This document shows, one piece after another, positions 1 to 9,241 of a stretch of 64,000 bases of DNA. A model generated the notes under the pieces. That model worked only from the letters and a program-made list of their open reading frames with translations, made no database searches and had not been told where the DNA came from. This DNA is from Granulosicoccus sp964449565 (lineage in GTDB: Bacteria > Pseudomonadota > Gammaproteobacteria > Granulosicoccales > Granulosicoccaceae). The DNA is taken from positions 21,023 through 85,022 of the forward strand of contig CAYUZB010000004.1 in the NCBI GenBank assembly GCA_964449565.1, in the 5' to 3' direction. Numbering within the stretch: the stretch's first letter is position 1; every line of letters starts with the position of its first letter. Position numbers and translations under genes: made by a program.

Positions 1-2
1 TT

Positions 3-890
3 GCGCTACTATTGCCCTGGGCAGTGTGGCGATCAATCAAGTTCAATATGCGCATGACCAGCTATCGAAATGTGCGTTTCGGTTTCGATGGCAAGCTTGG
101 ACCGATGTACATGTATCTGTTAGTCATGCCGTTGATCCCCTTGCTGGTGGCGGCAGTGGTTGCCGGTGGCTTGTATATGTCTGGTATCGTCGCTGTACCT
201 GAACTGGCCAGCATTGGTGCCGTTGGTGTGTTTGCCATGTATCTCATGTATCCCTGGGTACATAAACGCCTGGCCAACTATATGCTGCGAAACTACCGCT
301 ACGGCACGGCCAAATTCAGTGGTGAGCTATCGACCGGACGTTTTTATGCGATCTATATCAAGGCGTTTTTTCTTTCTCTTTTGGTGTACTTCGCTGTGCT
401 GTTGGTAGGCGCTGGCATAGCGTTTCTGTTGAGTTCGCTCGGCATACTGGGGCCAGATTTTTTTGAAAGCTATTTTCAGAACCCAGAGCAGTTCGGTCAA
501 ACTGGTTCTATATTAGGAATCTTAGCGGTAGTCTTTTTCTATTTGGTTATATTTTTTATTGGTACGCTGATTACCTCTTACTTTCGCTCTCGATTGCGTG
601 AACATCTGTTTGACAACGGTATCCTGGACCAACGTGTTGATCCTGAATCCACAGTCACTGCTCGTGGTCTGTGGTGGATATCGATCAGCAATATTCTGAT
701 TCTGGTTTTTACACTGGGCTTTGGTTACCCCTGGACCAAGGTTCGTATGGCACGTTACATCGCTGACAACACGGTGGTCCATGCGGAAGATTCGTTAGAT
801 AATTTCGTCAGCGATGAAAAGGATAAAGTCGGTGCACTGGCAGAAGAACTCGGTGATGCCTTCGATATGGACGTTGACGTTGGTTTCTGA
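3..890 (+). CDS. DUF898 (YjgN-family) membrane protein, 5'-truncated by the window edge
   Basis: The reading frame is open to the window edge, so the N-terminal part lies outside. The visible 292 residues contain about five strongly hydrophobic stretches (near residues 29-58, 60-85, 111-141, 167-192 and 224-245, counted from the TTG at 12). Two related motifs, TSYRNVRFGFDG near the start and GYPWTKVRMARYIADNT near the end, are typical of the DUF898/YjgN inner-membrane family, whose members are about 350-400 residues. No biochemical role is established for the family. The first in-window start-like codon (TTG, 12) falls inside the conserved domain and is unlikely to be the real start. An M48 protease gene follows after 24 bp, so the two are probably one transcript. 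The family call is fairly sure; the function is unknown. Confidence 0.8.
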   Translation, partial: ALLLPWAVWRSIKFNMRMTSYRNVRFGFDGKLGPMYMYLLVMPLIPLLVAAVVAGGLYMSGIVAVPELASIGAVGVFAMYLMYPWVHKRLANYMLRNYRYGTAKFSGELSTGRFYAIYIKAFFLSLLVYFAVLLVGAGIAFLLSSLGILGPDFFESYFQNPEQFGQTGSILGILAVVFFYLVIFFIGTLITSYFRSRLREHLFDNGILDQRVDPESTVTARGLWWISISNILILVFTLGFGYPWTKVRMARYIADNTVVHAEDSLDNFVSDEKDKVGALAEELGDAFDMDVDVGF

Positions 891-914
891 CGTAGCGGTC
901 TTGGTATTGCAATC

Positions 915-1994
915 ATGATCAGCGGTTACTGGTTCGAGGCGAACAGCTCGACACGGCATGCAGCGAGAATCAATGTTCATGATTCTCGCTACACACTTAG
1001 TGTTGACGAACAGGTCAGACTTCAGGGCGACATACATGACCTTGACGTCAGTGACCGAATGGGTTCGATGGCGCGACGTTTAACGTGGCCTGACGGTGCG
1101 GTTTTCGAGACCACCGACAATGATGCTGTAGATGAGTTTCTTCGGCATACTAACCATCGTGGTGCACGCACCTTGGTGCTACACCATTTTGAGCGCAGTT
1201 GGCGTTGGGTTGTAGTGGGTATTGTTGTGGCAATTGGTGTGGGCTTTGCCAGCATTCGCTGGGGGCTTCCGGCGGCGTCCGAACACATCGCCGATGCACT
1301 GCCTGTATCTGCCCATGAAACCGTCTCCGCGGGTACGATGGCAACGCTCGACAAGTTCGTATTAACCCCTACGAATCTGGTCGAGGAAAAACAGGCTGAA
1401 ATCAGAGCGCGTTTCGACAAGCTGGCCAGTGCCGTACCCAGTAATGACTTCACGTTGACCTTGCATTTTCGCGATATGTCCGGTGTCCCGAATGCCTTGG
1501 CGTTACCCGGCGGCGATATTGTCGTCACCGACGCCCTCGTCAATCTGGTTCAACATCCGGATGAGCTTGATTCGGTCATGCTGCATGAGATTGGCCATGT
1601 GCTTGAGCATCACGGTATGCAGCATGTGGTTCAAGCATCGGCACTATCGGTGGTCCTGGCCCTTGCATTGGGTGACGTAAGCGGTCTTGGTGAGGTCGCG
1701 GTGGGTGTTCCGGTTTTCCTGCTGCAGAGCAGCTACACAAGAAAGAGTGAAGCCGAAGCCGATGAGTTTGCGTTTAGTGAAATGGCTGAGCTTGGCAAGG
1801 ATCCGAAGCACTTCGCAGACATTATCATTCGCCTTAGCGAATTTGGTGATCTAAGGAAGATCAGGAAGGAGACCGAGCGTGAGGATACGGACTCGGAATC
1901 CGAAGAATCCCTCGGTGATTACTTCGCCAGCCATCCAGATTCACGCAAACGCGCACAACGCGCGCTTGAGGTTTCCCGCGAACTCGGCTTCTGA
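915..1994 (+). CDS. M48-family zinc metalloprotease, membrane-anchored
   Basis: This is a 359-residue putative zinc endopeptidase of the M48 (Ste24/HtpX/BepA-like) clan. The zinc motif HEIGH lies at residues 224-228, and the third ligand is probably the first Glu of EAEAD at about residue 279. One hydrophobic segment at about residues 96-118 (VVVGIVVAIGVGF) separates a cytoplasmic N-terminal region of about 95 residues from the protease domain, which fits a type II anchored enzyme with a periplasmic catalytic domain. A charged Glu/Asp/Ser-rich stretch (residues ~315-335) precedes a C-terminal DYFASHPDSRKRAQRA motif common in M48 proteins. The gene starts 24 bp after the DUF898 gene, and this pairing suggests a joint envelope role. 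The substrate is unknown. Confidence 0.85.
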   Translation: MISGYWFEANSSTRHAARINVHDSRYTLSVDEQVRLQGDIHDLDVSDRMGSMARRLTWPDGAVFETTDNDAVDEFLRHTNHRGARTLVLHHFERSWRWVVVGIVVAIGVGFASIRWGLPAASEHIADALPVSAHETVSAGTMATLDKFVLTPTNLVEEKQAEIRARFDKLASAVPSNDFTLTLHFRDMSGVPNALALPGGDIVVTDALVNLVQHPDELDSVMLHEIGHVLEHHGMQHVVQASALSVVLALALGDVSGLGEVAVGVPVFLLQSSYTRKSEAEADEFAFSEMAELGKDPKHFADIIIRLSEFGDLRKIRKETEREDTDSESEESLGDYFASHPDSRKRAQRALEVSRELGF

Positions 1995-2007
1995 GAGAGC
2001 CGAGTTC
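1980..2007. terminator. Perfect 10-bp stem-loop across the M48 stop codon
   Basis: The arms GAACTCGGCT (1980-1989) and AGCCGAGTTC (1998-2007) pair perfectly around an 8-nt loop that holds the TGA stop. It lies between two convergent genes (the M48 protease and bipA) and could stop transcription or protect the 3' end of either mRNA. There is no clear T-run on either side, so it is not a textbook intrinsic terminator. Confidence 0.4.
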
Positions 2008-2059
2008 ATGGGATGAGCCGAGCAATGGTTAGCTGGGCTTACTTAAGTCTTGCTTGCAC

Positions 2060-3907
2060 TTAACTGGCCTTGGCTTGACGTGAATGACGCTTGCGGTCGG
2101 TCTCTGTCAGGTGCTTCTTTCTGACGCGGATGGATTCAGGTGTGACCTCTACCAGTTCGTCATCGTCGATAAATTCAAGCGCTTGCTCGAGACTGAAATC
2201 GATATGGGGTGTCAGTACGATGTTTTCATCAGTCCCTGCCGCGCGCACATTGGTCAGTTGTTTGCCTTTGAGGCAATTGACCGTCAAGTCGTTTTCTCGT
2301 GAATGAATACCAATGACCTGACCTTCATAGACCTGGGAGTTGGCACCGAGAATCAAACGACCTCGCTCCTGCAGATTCCACAAGGCAAATCCAAGCGCTT
2401 TACCTTGGCCGTTGGAGATAAGCACACCATTGCGGCGCTGACCAATATTGATGTTGACCTGCGGACCATAGTGGTCAAACACGGTATAGATAAGTCCGGT
2501 GCCTGAGGTAGCGGTCAGGAACTCGGTGCGAAATCCGATCATGCCACGGGCAGGTGCGATGTAATCAAGTCTTACACGCCCTTTGCCATCGGGCACCATA
2601 TCCTTGAGTTCGGCGCGACGTTCCCCCATCTTTTCCATGATGGCACCTTGATGCTGTTCTTCGACATCGATGGTGATTTGTTCATAGGGTTCTTCGATTT
2701 TACCGTTCTCATCCTGGCGGGTGATGACGACAGGCCGACCGACACCAAGCTCATAGCCTTCGCGACGCATGTTTTCGATCAATACGGACAAGTGCAGTTC
2801 ACCGCGTCCTGAAACCTTGAACGTTTCAGATTGTTCTGTGCGCTCGACGCGCAAGGCGACGTTATGCAGTAGTTCGGTCTGCAAGCGGTCCCAGATATTG
2901 CGACTGGTGACGTATTTGCCTTCCTTACCGGCAAACGGCGAACTGTTTGGTTGAAACATCATGCTGATAGTGGGTTCATCGACGGTTAATGCTGGCATCG
3001 GTTCGACACAGGCAGGATCGCAGAGCGTGTCCGAGATGTTCAGCTTGTCGACTCCGGTTATCGCGACAATATCGCCGGCTTCTGCCAGTTCGGTTTCGAT
3101 ACGCTCGAGACCGTGAAAGCCTAGTACTTGCAATACCTTTGCATTGCGTTCGCTGCCATCACTACTGGCTACACGCACTTGGGTATTGGGACGCAGTTGT
3201 CCGCGCTGGATACGCGCTATACCGATGACACCGACATAGCTGTTGTAATCCAGCGAACTGATACGCATTTGCAGCGGGCCATCAGCGTCCACTGTTGGGA
3301 CGGGAACTTCTTTGACAATCGTTTCGAACAAGGGAGTCATATCGCCGTCGGTGACATCCGGTTCCAATCCCGCATAGCCATTGACAGCAGAAGCGTAAAC
3401 CACCGGGAAGTCGAGCTGCTCGTCGGTTGCACCTAGGTTGTCAAACAGCTCGAAGGTTTGATCAAGTGCCCAGTCTGGACGTGCGCCTTCGCGGTCTATC
3501 TTGTTGATGACGACAATGGGGCGAAACCCCATTGCGAACGCCTTCTGCGTGACAAAGCGTGTTTGCGGCATGGGTCCTTCGGCAGCGTCAACCAGCAGCA
3601 GCACCGAATCCACCATACTGAGTACCCGTTCGACTTCGCCGCCAAAATCCGCGTGACCGGGTGTGTCGACGATGTTGATGCGGAAGTCATTCCAGCGAAT
3701 GGCGGTGTTCTTCGACAGGATGGTTATGCCACGCTCTTTTTCAATGGCGTTGGAATCCATCAGGCGTTCGGTCTGTTCCTTGCGCATGTCGAGCGTGCCG
3801 GACTGCTGAAGCAGCTTGTCGACAAGCGTGGTTTTGCCATGGTCAACATGGGCTATGATGGCGATGTTGCGGAGATTCTGGATCACGGTAGGGTCCTGAG
3901 CACGCAT
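2060..3907 (-). CDS. typA: Ribosome-associated GTPase BipA/TypA
   Basis: BipA is a translational GTPase of the EF-G family that acts on the 50S ribosomal subunit and matters for ribosome assembly at low temperature and for stress adaptation. The protein shows the G1 P-loop (AHVDHGKTTL), the switch II motif DTPGHADFGG, NKIDREGARPDW, and a C-terminal domain typical of BipA (GMIGFRTEFLTATSGTG). With the ATG at 3907 it has 615 residues, close to the E. coli protein (about 607). The reading frame extends 29 codons further upstream, with another ATG at 3919. I chose 3907 because MRAQDPTVIQNLRNIAIIAH matches the usual N-terminus. The gene stands alone, convergent with the M48 gene and divergent from adenine deaminase. 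Confidence 0.95.
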   Translation of the reverse strand: MRAQDPTVIQNLRNIAIIAHVDHGKTTLVDKLLQQSGTLDMRKEQTERLMDSNAIEKERGITILSKNTAIRWNDFRINIVDTPGHADFGGEVERVLSMVDSVLLLVDAAEGPMPQTRFVTQKAFAMGFRPIVVINKIDREGARPDWALDQTFELFDNLGATDEQLDFPVVYASAVNGYAGLEPDVTDGDMTPLFETIVKEVPVPTVDADGPLQMRISSLDYNSYVGVIGIARIQRGQLRPNTQVRVASSDGSERNAKVLQVLGFHGLERIETELAEAGDIVAITGVDKLNISDTLCDPACVEPMPALTVDEPTISMMFQPNSSPFAGKEGKYVTSRNIWDRLQTELLHNVALRVERTEQSETFKVSGRGELHLSVLIENMRREGYELGVGRPVVITRQDENGKIEEPYEQITIDVEEQHQGAIMEKMGERRAELKDMVPDGKGRVRLDYIAPARGMIGFRTEFLTATSGTGLIYTVFDHYGPQVNINIGQRRNGVLISNGQGKALGFALWNLQERGRLILGANSQVYEGQVIGIHSRENDLTVNCLKGKQLTNVRAAGTDENIVLTPHIDFSLEQALEFIDDDELVEVTPESIRVRKKHLTETDRKRHSRQAKAS

Positions 3908-4089
3908 CGACCAGCCCATAAGTTTCCGGGTGATCGGCGAGTGCGGTGAGCTTGGTAGCAGCGGGTGGCTGGTACCGGTTCGAAGGTAACGCACCAGTAT
4001 AGCGGACAGTGCCCGCTATCGGGGGTGATTAGTGCAGGAATCAGGCCGCGGCATGAGTGTTATCTGCGGGAATCAGCGGAAAAACCAAG

Positions 4090-5925
4090 ATGACAGATGT
4101 GAAATCCTCGATCCCGGACCTTTCCCCGCCACCCTGGCATGAGTCGGCCGCAACGCTGATAGATGTGGCCACCGGGCGCCGCCCGGCCGACTTGGTCATT
4201 CGCAATGGCCGCTGGGTGAATGTGCATTCGGGTGAGATCGTCGGCTCAAGCGATGTGGCCATCGTGGCCGGGCGTTTTGCCTATGTTGGCCCTGATGCCT
4301 CGCATGCGATAGGCGCTGAGACCCAGATTATCGACGCCAATGATCGTTACCTGGTGCCGGGTCTCTGCGATGCGCATATGCATGTAGAGAGCGGCATGGT
4401 CACGGTTACCGAGTTCGCCCGCGCTGTCATTCCACATGGTACGACATCGATGTTTATCGATCCGCATGAGATCGGCAATGTGTTGGGCCTTGACGGTGTT
4501 CGTCTGATGCACGATGAAGCGATGGGCATGCCTATCAACATCTACGTGCAGATGCCCAGCTGCGTACCTTCTGCACCTGGCCTTGAAATCGCTGGCGCCG
4601 AACTTGGTATTGAAGATGTCCAGCAAGCCATGCAATGGCCAAACATAATCGGCCTGGGAGAAGTCATGAATTTTCCAGGTGTCGCGAATAACGATGCAAA
4701 AATGCTGGGTGAAATCGCCGCAACACAACGATCAGGTAAAACTGTCGGCGGTCATTATGCGTCGCCGGATCTTGGCCTGGCGTTCCACGGCTACGTCGCC
4801 GGTGGCGCAGCTGATGATCATGAAGGCACACGTGTTGAAGATGCCATTGCACGTGTGCGACAAGGCATGCGTTCAATGTTACGTCTCGGTTCTGCCTGGT
4901 ATGACGTGGCGCCACAAATAAAGGCAGTGACCGAGCATGGGCTTGACCCTCGTTACTTTATCTTGTGTACCGACGACTCTCACAGTGGCACCTTGATCAA
5001 TGAGGGGCATATGAATCGTGTCGTTCGTCACGCCATTGCGCAAGGCCTGAAGCCGGTGACGGCCATTCAGATGGCCACGCTGAATACGGCCGAACACTTT
5101 GGCCTAGAACGCGAGCTCGGTTCAATTACACCGGGACGTCGTGCCGACCTGATCATCAGTTCCGATCTGGTCGAGCTGCCCATCGAGACTGTGGTTGCGC
5201 GTGGCAAGGTACTGGCCAGCAACGGCAAACTCGAAGCGAACATCCCACCGGCTAGCTACCCGGACAGTGCCCGTAATACAGTGCATTTGGGCAAGACACT
5301 GGTAGCAGCAGATTTTGTGATCAAGCCGCCAGGTGACCGCGCGAAGGATGTTACTGCCAGAGTGATTGGTGTCATTGAGAATCAAGCGCCGACCAAAGCG
5401 ATTACTGCACGCCTGCCCGTGGTCGACGGCGTAGTACAGATGGATCGCGATAACGATATCTGTCAAATAGCGCTCGTCGAACGCCACCGTGCCACGGGGA
5501 ATGTCACCAACGGTTTTGTCTCTGGTTTCAAATACCAGGTCCCGTGTGCCATGGCCTCGACCGTTGCTCACGACTCGCACCACATGATTGTCGTTGGAAC
5601 CAATCACCAGGATATGGCCAAGGCTGCGAATCGATTGGGCGAAGTAGGTGGTGGTGTCTGCCTGTATGCCGATGGCAAGGAACTCGCCATGGTTGAGCTT
5701 CCTATCGCGGGGCTGATGTCTGATGAGCGGGCGGAAATCGTGGCGGCTAAAGCGCAAAAACTGGTGCAGGCCATGCAGAATTGTGGCTGTCAGTTGAATA
5801 ATGCTTATATGCAGCATTCACTGTTGGCGTTGGTCGTCATACCGGAGCTACGAATTTCCGACCAGGGTCTGGTTGATGTCACGACCTTCGATAAGGTGTC
5901 TCTGTTTGTGGATGAGAGTCTGTGA
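4090..5925 (+). CDS. ade: Adenine deaminase
   Basis: It converts adenine to hypoxanthine and ammonia in purine salvage or catabolism. This is the bacterial amidohydrolase-type enzyme, not the eukaryotic adenosine deaminase type. The metal-binding motif DAHMHVESGM has its histidines at about residues 96 and 98, followed by DPHEIGNVLG, GHYASPDLG, CTDDSHSG and a C-terminal domain with VAHDSHHMIVVGTN. The length of 611 residues from the ATG at 4090 fits the family (about 580-600). The frame is open to a GTG at 4057, but the ATG at 4090 has a purine-rich upstream stretch and leaves the usual short N-terminus. It sits upstream of, but not in an operon with, the urate-degradation genes at 9.2-11.5 kb. 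Confidence 0.93.
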   Translation: MTDVKSSIPDLSPPPWHESAATLIDVATGRRPADLVIRNGRWVNVHSGEIVGSSDVAIVAGRFAYVGPDASHAIGAETQIIDANDRYLVPGLCDAHMHVESGMVTVTEFARAVIPHGTTSMFIDPHEIGNVLGLDGVRLMHDEAMGMPINIYVQMPSCVPSAPGLEIAGAELGIEDVQQAMQWPNIIGLGEVMNFPGVANNDAKMLGEIAATQRSGKTVGGHYASPDLGLAFHGYVAGGAADDHEGTRVEDAIARVRQGMRSMLRLGSAWYDVAPQIKAVTEHGLDPRYFILCTDDSHSGTLINEGHMNRVVRHAIAQGLKPVTAIQMATLNTAEHFGLERELGSITPGRRADLIISSDLVELPIETVVARGKVLASNGKLEANIPPASYPDSARNTVHLGKTLVAADFVIKPPGDRAKDVTARVIGVIENQAPTKAITARLPVVDGVVQMDRDNDICQIALVERHRATGNVTNGFVSGFKYQVPCAMASTVAHDSHHMIVVGTNHQDMAKAANRLGEVGGGVCLYADGKELAMVELPIAGLMSDERAEIVAAKAQKLVQAMQNCGCQLNNAYMQHSLLALVVIPELRISDQGLVDVTTFDKVSLFVDESL

Positions 5926-6033
5926 TTATCTGTAGGCACTTTTAAGAATCAATGGAAGCTGCCATCACTGCGATGCGTGATATTTTTTCGACACGCAAAT
6001 TGTTTGCTCTTGCAAAACAATCGGAGTCTCATC

Positions 6034-6654
6034 ATTAACATCAGCTGTATCATCTTCGATATGGATGGCACCTTGGTCGACAGCGAGCGTTGTGCTGCGC
6101 AGGCGATCAGTGATGTAATCGGCCATGTGGACATCACACCGGCTTATATTGATCTGCATTACAAAGGCTGGAAGCTGGTAGAAATCTTTCGACAGATCGG
6201 CATGACGCACAAGATCGACTTCGACAACGATGTTATCGACCGTTATCGCGCGCGTGAAGATGAGCTGTCGGTATCGATGGTCACTGAGAATCCAGGTGTC
6301 AGACAAACCTTGTCCCGTTTGAATTGCCATACCTGTATTGCATCAAATGCCCCAAAAGAGAAAACCCGCCGTTCACTGACTCAATGTAACTTGCAACATT
6401 TTTTCGACGAGCGCATTTACAGTGCCTATGACATTCAGAAATGGAAGCCTGATCCGTCCTTGTTCTTGCATGCCGCTGAAGCCGAAGGGCACGCTGTTGC
6501 AAATTGTCTCGTTGTCGAAGACAGCATGGCAGGATTAGAAGCGGCACTGGCGGCCAAAATGACAGCGGTTTTCTACAACCCGCGTAAGGAGGCGCATTCA
6601 CTATCAAACGTTCACACGCTGCAGCATTTCGAGGAACTTCTGGATCTGGTCTGA
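6034..6654 (+). CDS. HAD-superfamily phosphatase (YieH/Gph-like), apparent ATT start
   Basis: This is a small haloacid dehalogenase-type phosphatase acting on an unknown phosphorylated metabolite. The nucleophile motif FDMDGTLVDSE, a cap region, the motif II Thr/Ser region (CIASNAPKEK), the motif III Lys in KWKPDPSLF and the motif IV acids VVEDSMAGLEA are all visible. HAD proteins normally begin 6-10 residues before the first Asp. The only conventional start in frame, a GTG at 5977, would add 19 unconserved residues. A GGAG at 6023-6026 lies 7 nt before an ATT at 6034, which would give the expected N-terminus. I therefore place the start there; 5977 remains the conservative alternative. The substrate is unknown. 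Confidence 0.8.
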   Translation: MNISCIIFDMDGTLVDSERCAAQAISDVIGHVDITPAYIDLHYKGWKLVEIFRQIGMTHKIDFDNDVIDRYRAREDELSVSMVTENPGVRQTLSRLNCHTCIASNAPKEKTRRSLTQCNLQHFFDERIYSAYDIQKWKPDPSLFLHAAEAEGHAVANCLVVEDSMAGLEAALAAKMTAVFYNPRKEAHSLSNVHTLQHFEELLDLV

Positions 6655-6711
6655 GTACTTCGTTGACCTGATGGGTAGCAGCTTAAACGTAATGACTTGA
6701 TGTTTATAAGG

Positions 6712-8340
6712 CTATGTGCTCGGTTCCTGGCGAGCCAGATCACGCAGTGCAAATTTCTGGATCTTGCCGGTCGATGTTTTTGGTAGTGGTCCGAAAATCA
6801 CCGTTTTCGGTACCTTGAAGCCTGCCATATGGGCGCGACAGAATTCGATAATCTCCTCTTCGCTCGCGCTGCCGGTTTCATGCAAGGTCACAAACGCACA
6901 GGGCGTCTCACCCCATTTTTCATCGGGCTTTGCAACAACCGCAGCTTCGAGTATCGCCGGATGCCGGTACAGTGTCTCTTCAACTTCCAGCGTTGATACA
7001 TTCTCACCACCGGTAATGATGATGTCTTTTGCTCGGTCCTTGATCTCGATATAACCATCTGCATGCTGAACGCCAAGATCACCGGTATGAAACCAGCCAC
7101 CCGCGAATGCTTCTTTGGTTGCTTGTGGATTTTTCAGGTAACCCTTCATGACGGTATTACCTCGAATCATCAATTCGCCGATTGTTGATCCATCGTTGGC
7201 AATTGCATCCAATGTGTCCGAATGCATTACTTGCGCATCGTCCAGAGTCACATAGTGTACGCCTTGACGTGCCATGCGCCCTGAACGCTCCTGCAGGGCA
7301 AGCTCTGGCCAATCATCTTGCGGAATACATACCGTTGCAGGTCCATAAGTTTCCGTCAGCCCGTAGAGATGCGTGACGTTAAAGCCGATCGCTTCCATCG
7401 CCTCGATTACGGATGAGGGTGGGGCGGCACCGCCGGTGGCAATCTCGACGCGTTGTTTCGCTGTTTTTTGAATATCGGGAGAAGCATTGGCCAGCATGTT
7501 CAATACGATCGGCGCACCACACATATGTGTGACGTCTTCCGATTCGATCAAGGAGAAGATCAATGCTGGGTCAACCTTGCGCAAGCACACATGTGTGCCC
7601 ATAGCCGCGGTCACCGCCCAGGTAAAAGTCCAGCCATCGCAATGGAACATCGGCAACGTCCAGAGATATCGTGAGTGGTGACTGACGCCCATTGTCGTCA
7701 TATTGCCGATGGCGTTCAGATAAGCGCCGCGATGATGATAAACACAGCCTTTCGGATTACCGGTGGTTCCTGATGTGTATAACAATGAGATGGCTTGCCA
7801 TTCGTCATCGACCAACATCTGAACGTCATCCGCATTGCCTTCACGCAGCAAGGCTTCATAATCAAGCTCACCGATCAACTCGCCGTCTGTGGCGAGAACA
7901 TCGTCAATGTCGATCAGCAGAATATCGCGACCGATCTTTGCAATGGCTTCTTTGATGATCGGGGAGAACTCGCGATCACTGATCAGTACCTTTGCTTCTC
8001 CATGATTGAGAATGAAAGCAAGCGTATCGGCATCGAGCCGAATATTGAGTGAATTGAGCACAGCACCGATCATCGGCACACCATTGTGTGCTTCAAGCAT
8101 CTCAGGTGTATTGGTTGCCATGATGGCGACACAGTCACCCTTGGTGACACCGCGTCGCTGGAGCGCCGCCCCGAGTTGTCGGCTACGCTGCCAGAATTCG
8201 CGGTAGGTATATCGACGTTCACCATGCACGATGGCTAGTTGTTCAGGTCGAACCATAGCCGCGCGCGCAAGAAAGCTGACCGGCGTCAGAGGCGAATGAT
8301 TGGCCGAGGTGGGTGCGAGATCAGTTTCGAAAATGGACAC
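6712..8340 (-). CDS. Acyl-CoA synthetase (AMP-forming)
   Basis: This is an ANL-superfamily ligase that activates a carboxylic acid to its CoA thioester through an acyl-adenylate. The AMP-binding P-loop LLYTSGTTGNPKG, the LYGLTETYGP motif, GWFHTGDLG, the hinge region KDRAKDIIITGGENVS and the C-terminal catalytic Lys in TSTGKIQKFALRDLA are all present. The length (542 residues from the GTG at 8340) and the N-terminus SIFETDLAPTSANHSPLTP resemble medium-chain fatty acid or 3-methylmercaptopropionate-CoA ligases, but the substrate cannot be read from sequence. A TTG at 8385 would add 15 unconserved residues and overlap the divergent SDR gene. Divergence from an SDR gene suggests a shared regulatory region and perhaps a shared pathway. 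Confidence 0.88.
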   Translation of the reverse strand: MSIFETDLAPTSANHSPLTPVSFLARAAMVRPEQLAIVHGERRYTYREFWQRSRQLGAALQRRGVTKGDCVAIMATNTPEMLEAHNGVPMIGAVLNSLNIRLDADTLAFILNHGEAKVLISDREFSPIIKEAIAKIGRDILLIDIDDVLATDGELIGELDYEALLREGNADDVQMLVDDEWQAISLLYTSGTTGNPKGCVYHHRGAYLNAIGNMTTMGVSHHSRYLWTLPMFHCDGWTFTWAVTAAMGTHVCLRKVDPALIFSLIESEDVTHMCGAPIVLNMLANASPDIQKTAKQRVEIATGGAAPPSSVIEAMEAIGFNVTHLYGLTETYGPATVCIPQDDWPELALQERSGRMARQGVHYVTLDDAQVMHSDTLDAIANDGSTIGELMIRGNTVMKGYLKNPQATKEAFAGGWFHTGDLGVQHADGYIEIKDRAKDIIITGGENVSTLEVEETLYRHPAILEAAVVAKPDEKWGETPCAFVTLHETGSASEEEIIEFCRAHMAGFKVPKTVIFGPLPKTSTGKIQKFALRDLARQEPST

Positions 8341-8399
8341 GTGGATTCCGGGCTCGATGAAACGTACGTCTGATGATAACGCCAATTAGCGGATACGTT

Positions 8400-9179
8400 A
8401 TGCTGGGAGCCATGCAAGATCCATTATTTGATCTCAGTAACAAAACGGCGCTGGTCACCGGTGCCAGTGGTGGGCTCGGTTATCGATTTGCCGAGGTGCT
8501 GGCAAATGCGGGTGCGCATATCATCATTACCAGCAGAACTATCGAGCATTCTTCGTTGGCGTCGCTCCAACAGCGTTACCCGGAGCGCTGCCTGCCGTTA
8601 CCATTGAATGTGTCAGACCGCGAGTCTATCGATGATCTGTTCAAGGCCATCGAGAAACATGGCTTGACCGCCGATGTGCTGGTAAACAACGCCGGCATTG
8701 CCGCAGGTGATCTTGCCCGAGATGTGTCGGATGAAACCTTTGACGCGATTCTCGCGACCAATCTGCGGGGCCCCTGGCAACTGGCGCAGGGATTTGCCGA
8801 ACGTTTGATCGCCGCGAATCAAGCCGGTAGTCTGATCAATATTGCATCGATACTTGCCACCCGGGTGACGGCGGCGACTGCACCTTATGCGGCGAGCAAG
8901 GCAGGCTTGCTTCATATGAGTAAATCGCTGGCGCTCGAATGGGCTCGCTACAACATCCGCGTCAATGCGATTTCACCGGGCTATATCGAAACTCGGATGA
9001 CATCAGATTTCTTTAACACCGAGGCAGGTTTGCGTACCATCAAGCGGATACCGCAACAGCGCATCGGTCAACCGTCTGACCTTGATGGCGCGTTGCTGTT
9101 GATGGCATCTGATGCATCGAGCTATATGACCGGCAGCGAGATTGTCATCGATGGCGGGCATCTTTGTTCTGCTCTTTAG
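8400..9179 (+). CDS. SDR-family NAD(P)-dependent oxidoreductase
   Basis: This is a classical short-chain dehydrogenase/reductase of about 259 residues. It shows the Rossmann glycine motif TGASGGLG near the N-terminus, NNAG, the catalytic Tyr/Lys pair in YAASKAG with a preceding Ser, and the C-terminal MTGSEIVIDGG typical of 3-oxoacyl-reductase or gluconate-5-dehydrogenase-like members. The substrate cannot be assigned. Starts at 8373, 8400 and 8412 are all ATG in frame. I chose 8400, which has a GGA six bases upstream; MQDPLFDLSNKTALVTG (from 8412) is the conserved beginning. The gene is divergent from the acyl-CoA synthetase, and its stop lies 62 bp before uraH. Confidence 0.85.
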   Translation: MLGAMQDPLFDLSNKTALVTGASGGLGYRFAEVLANAGAHIIITSRTIEHSSLASLQQRYPERCLPLPLNVSDRESIDDLFKAIEKHGLTADVLVNNAGIAAGDLARDVSDETFDAILATNLRGPWQLAQGFAERLIAANQAGSLINIASILATRVTAATAPYAASKAGLLHMSKSLALEWARYNIRVNAISPGYIETRMTSDFFNTEAGLRTIKRIPQQRIGQPSDLDGALLLMASDASSYMTGSEIVIDGGHLCSAL

Positions 9180-9241
9180 TTCTAGCCGCCACAGAAGTTC
9201 TAGCCACGACAGTTGATCTTTCACAGGTAGCCATTCAATCC

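Noticed and set aside
5122..5817. A long reverse-strand open frame of 231 codons inside the adenine deaminase gene.
   Set aside because: It lies fully within a well-conserved gene on the other strand, shows no recognisable family, and its amino-acid make-up (many His, Arg, Ile) is that of an antisense shadow.
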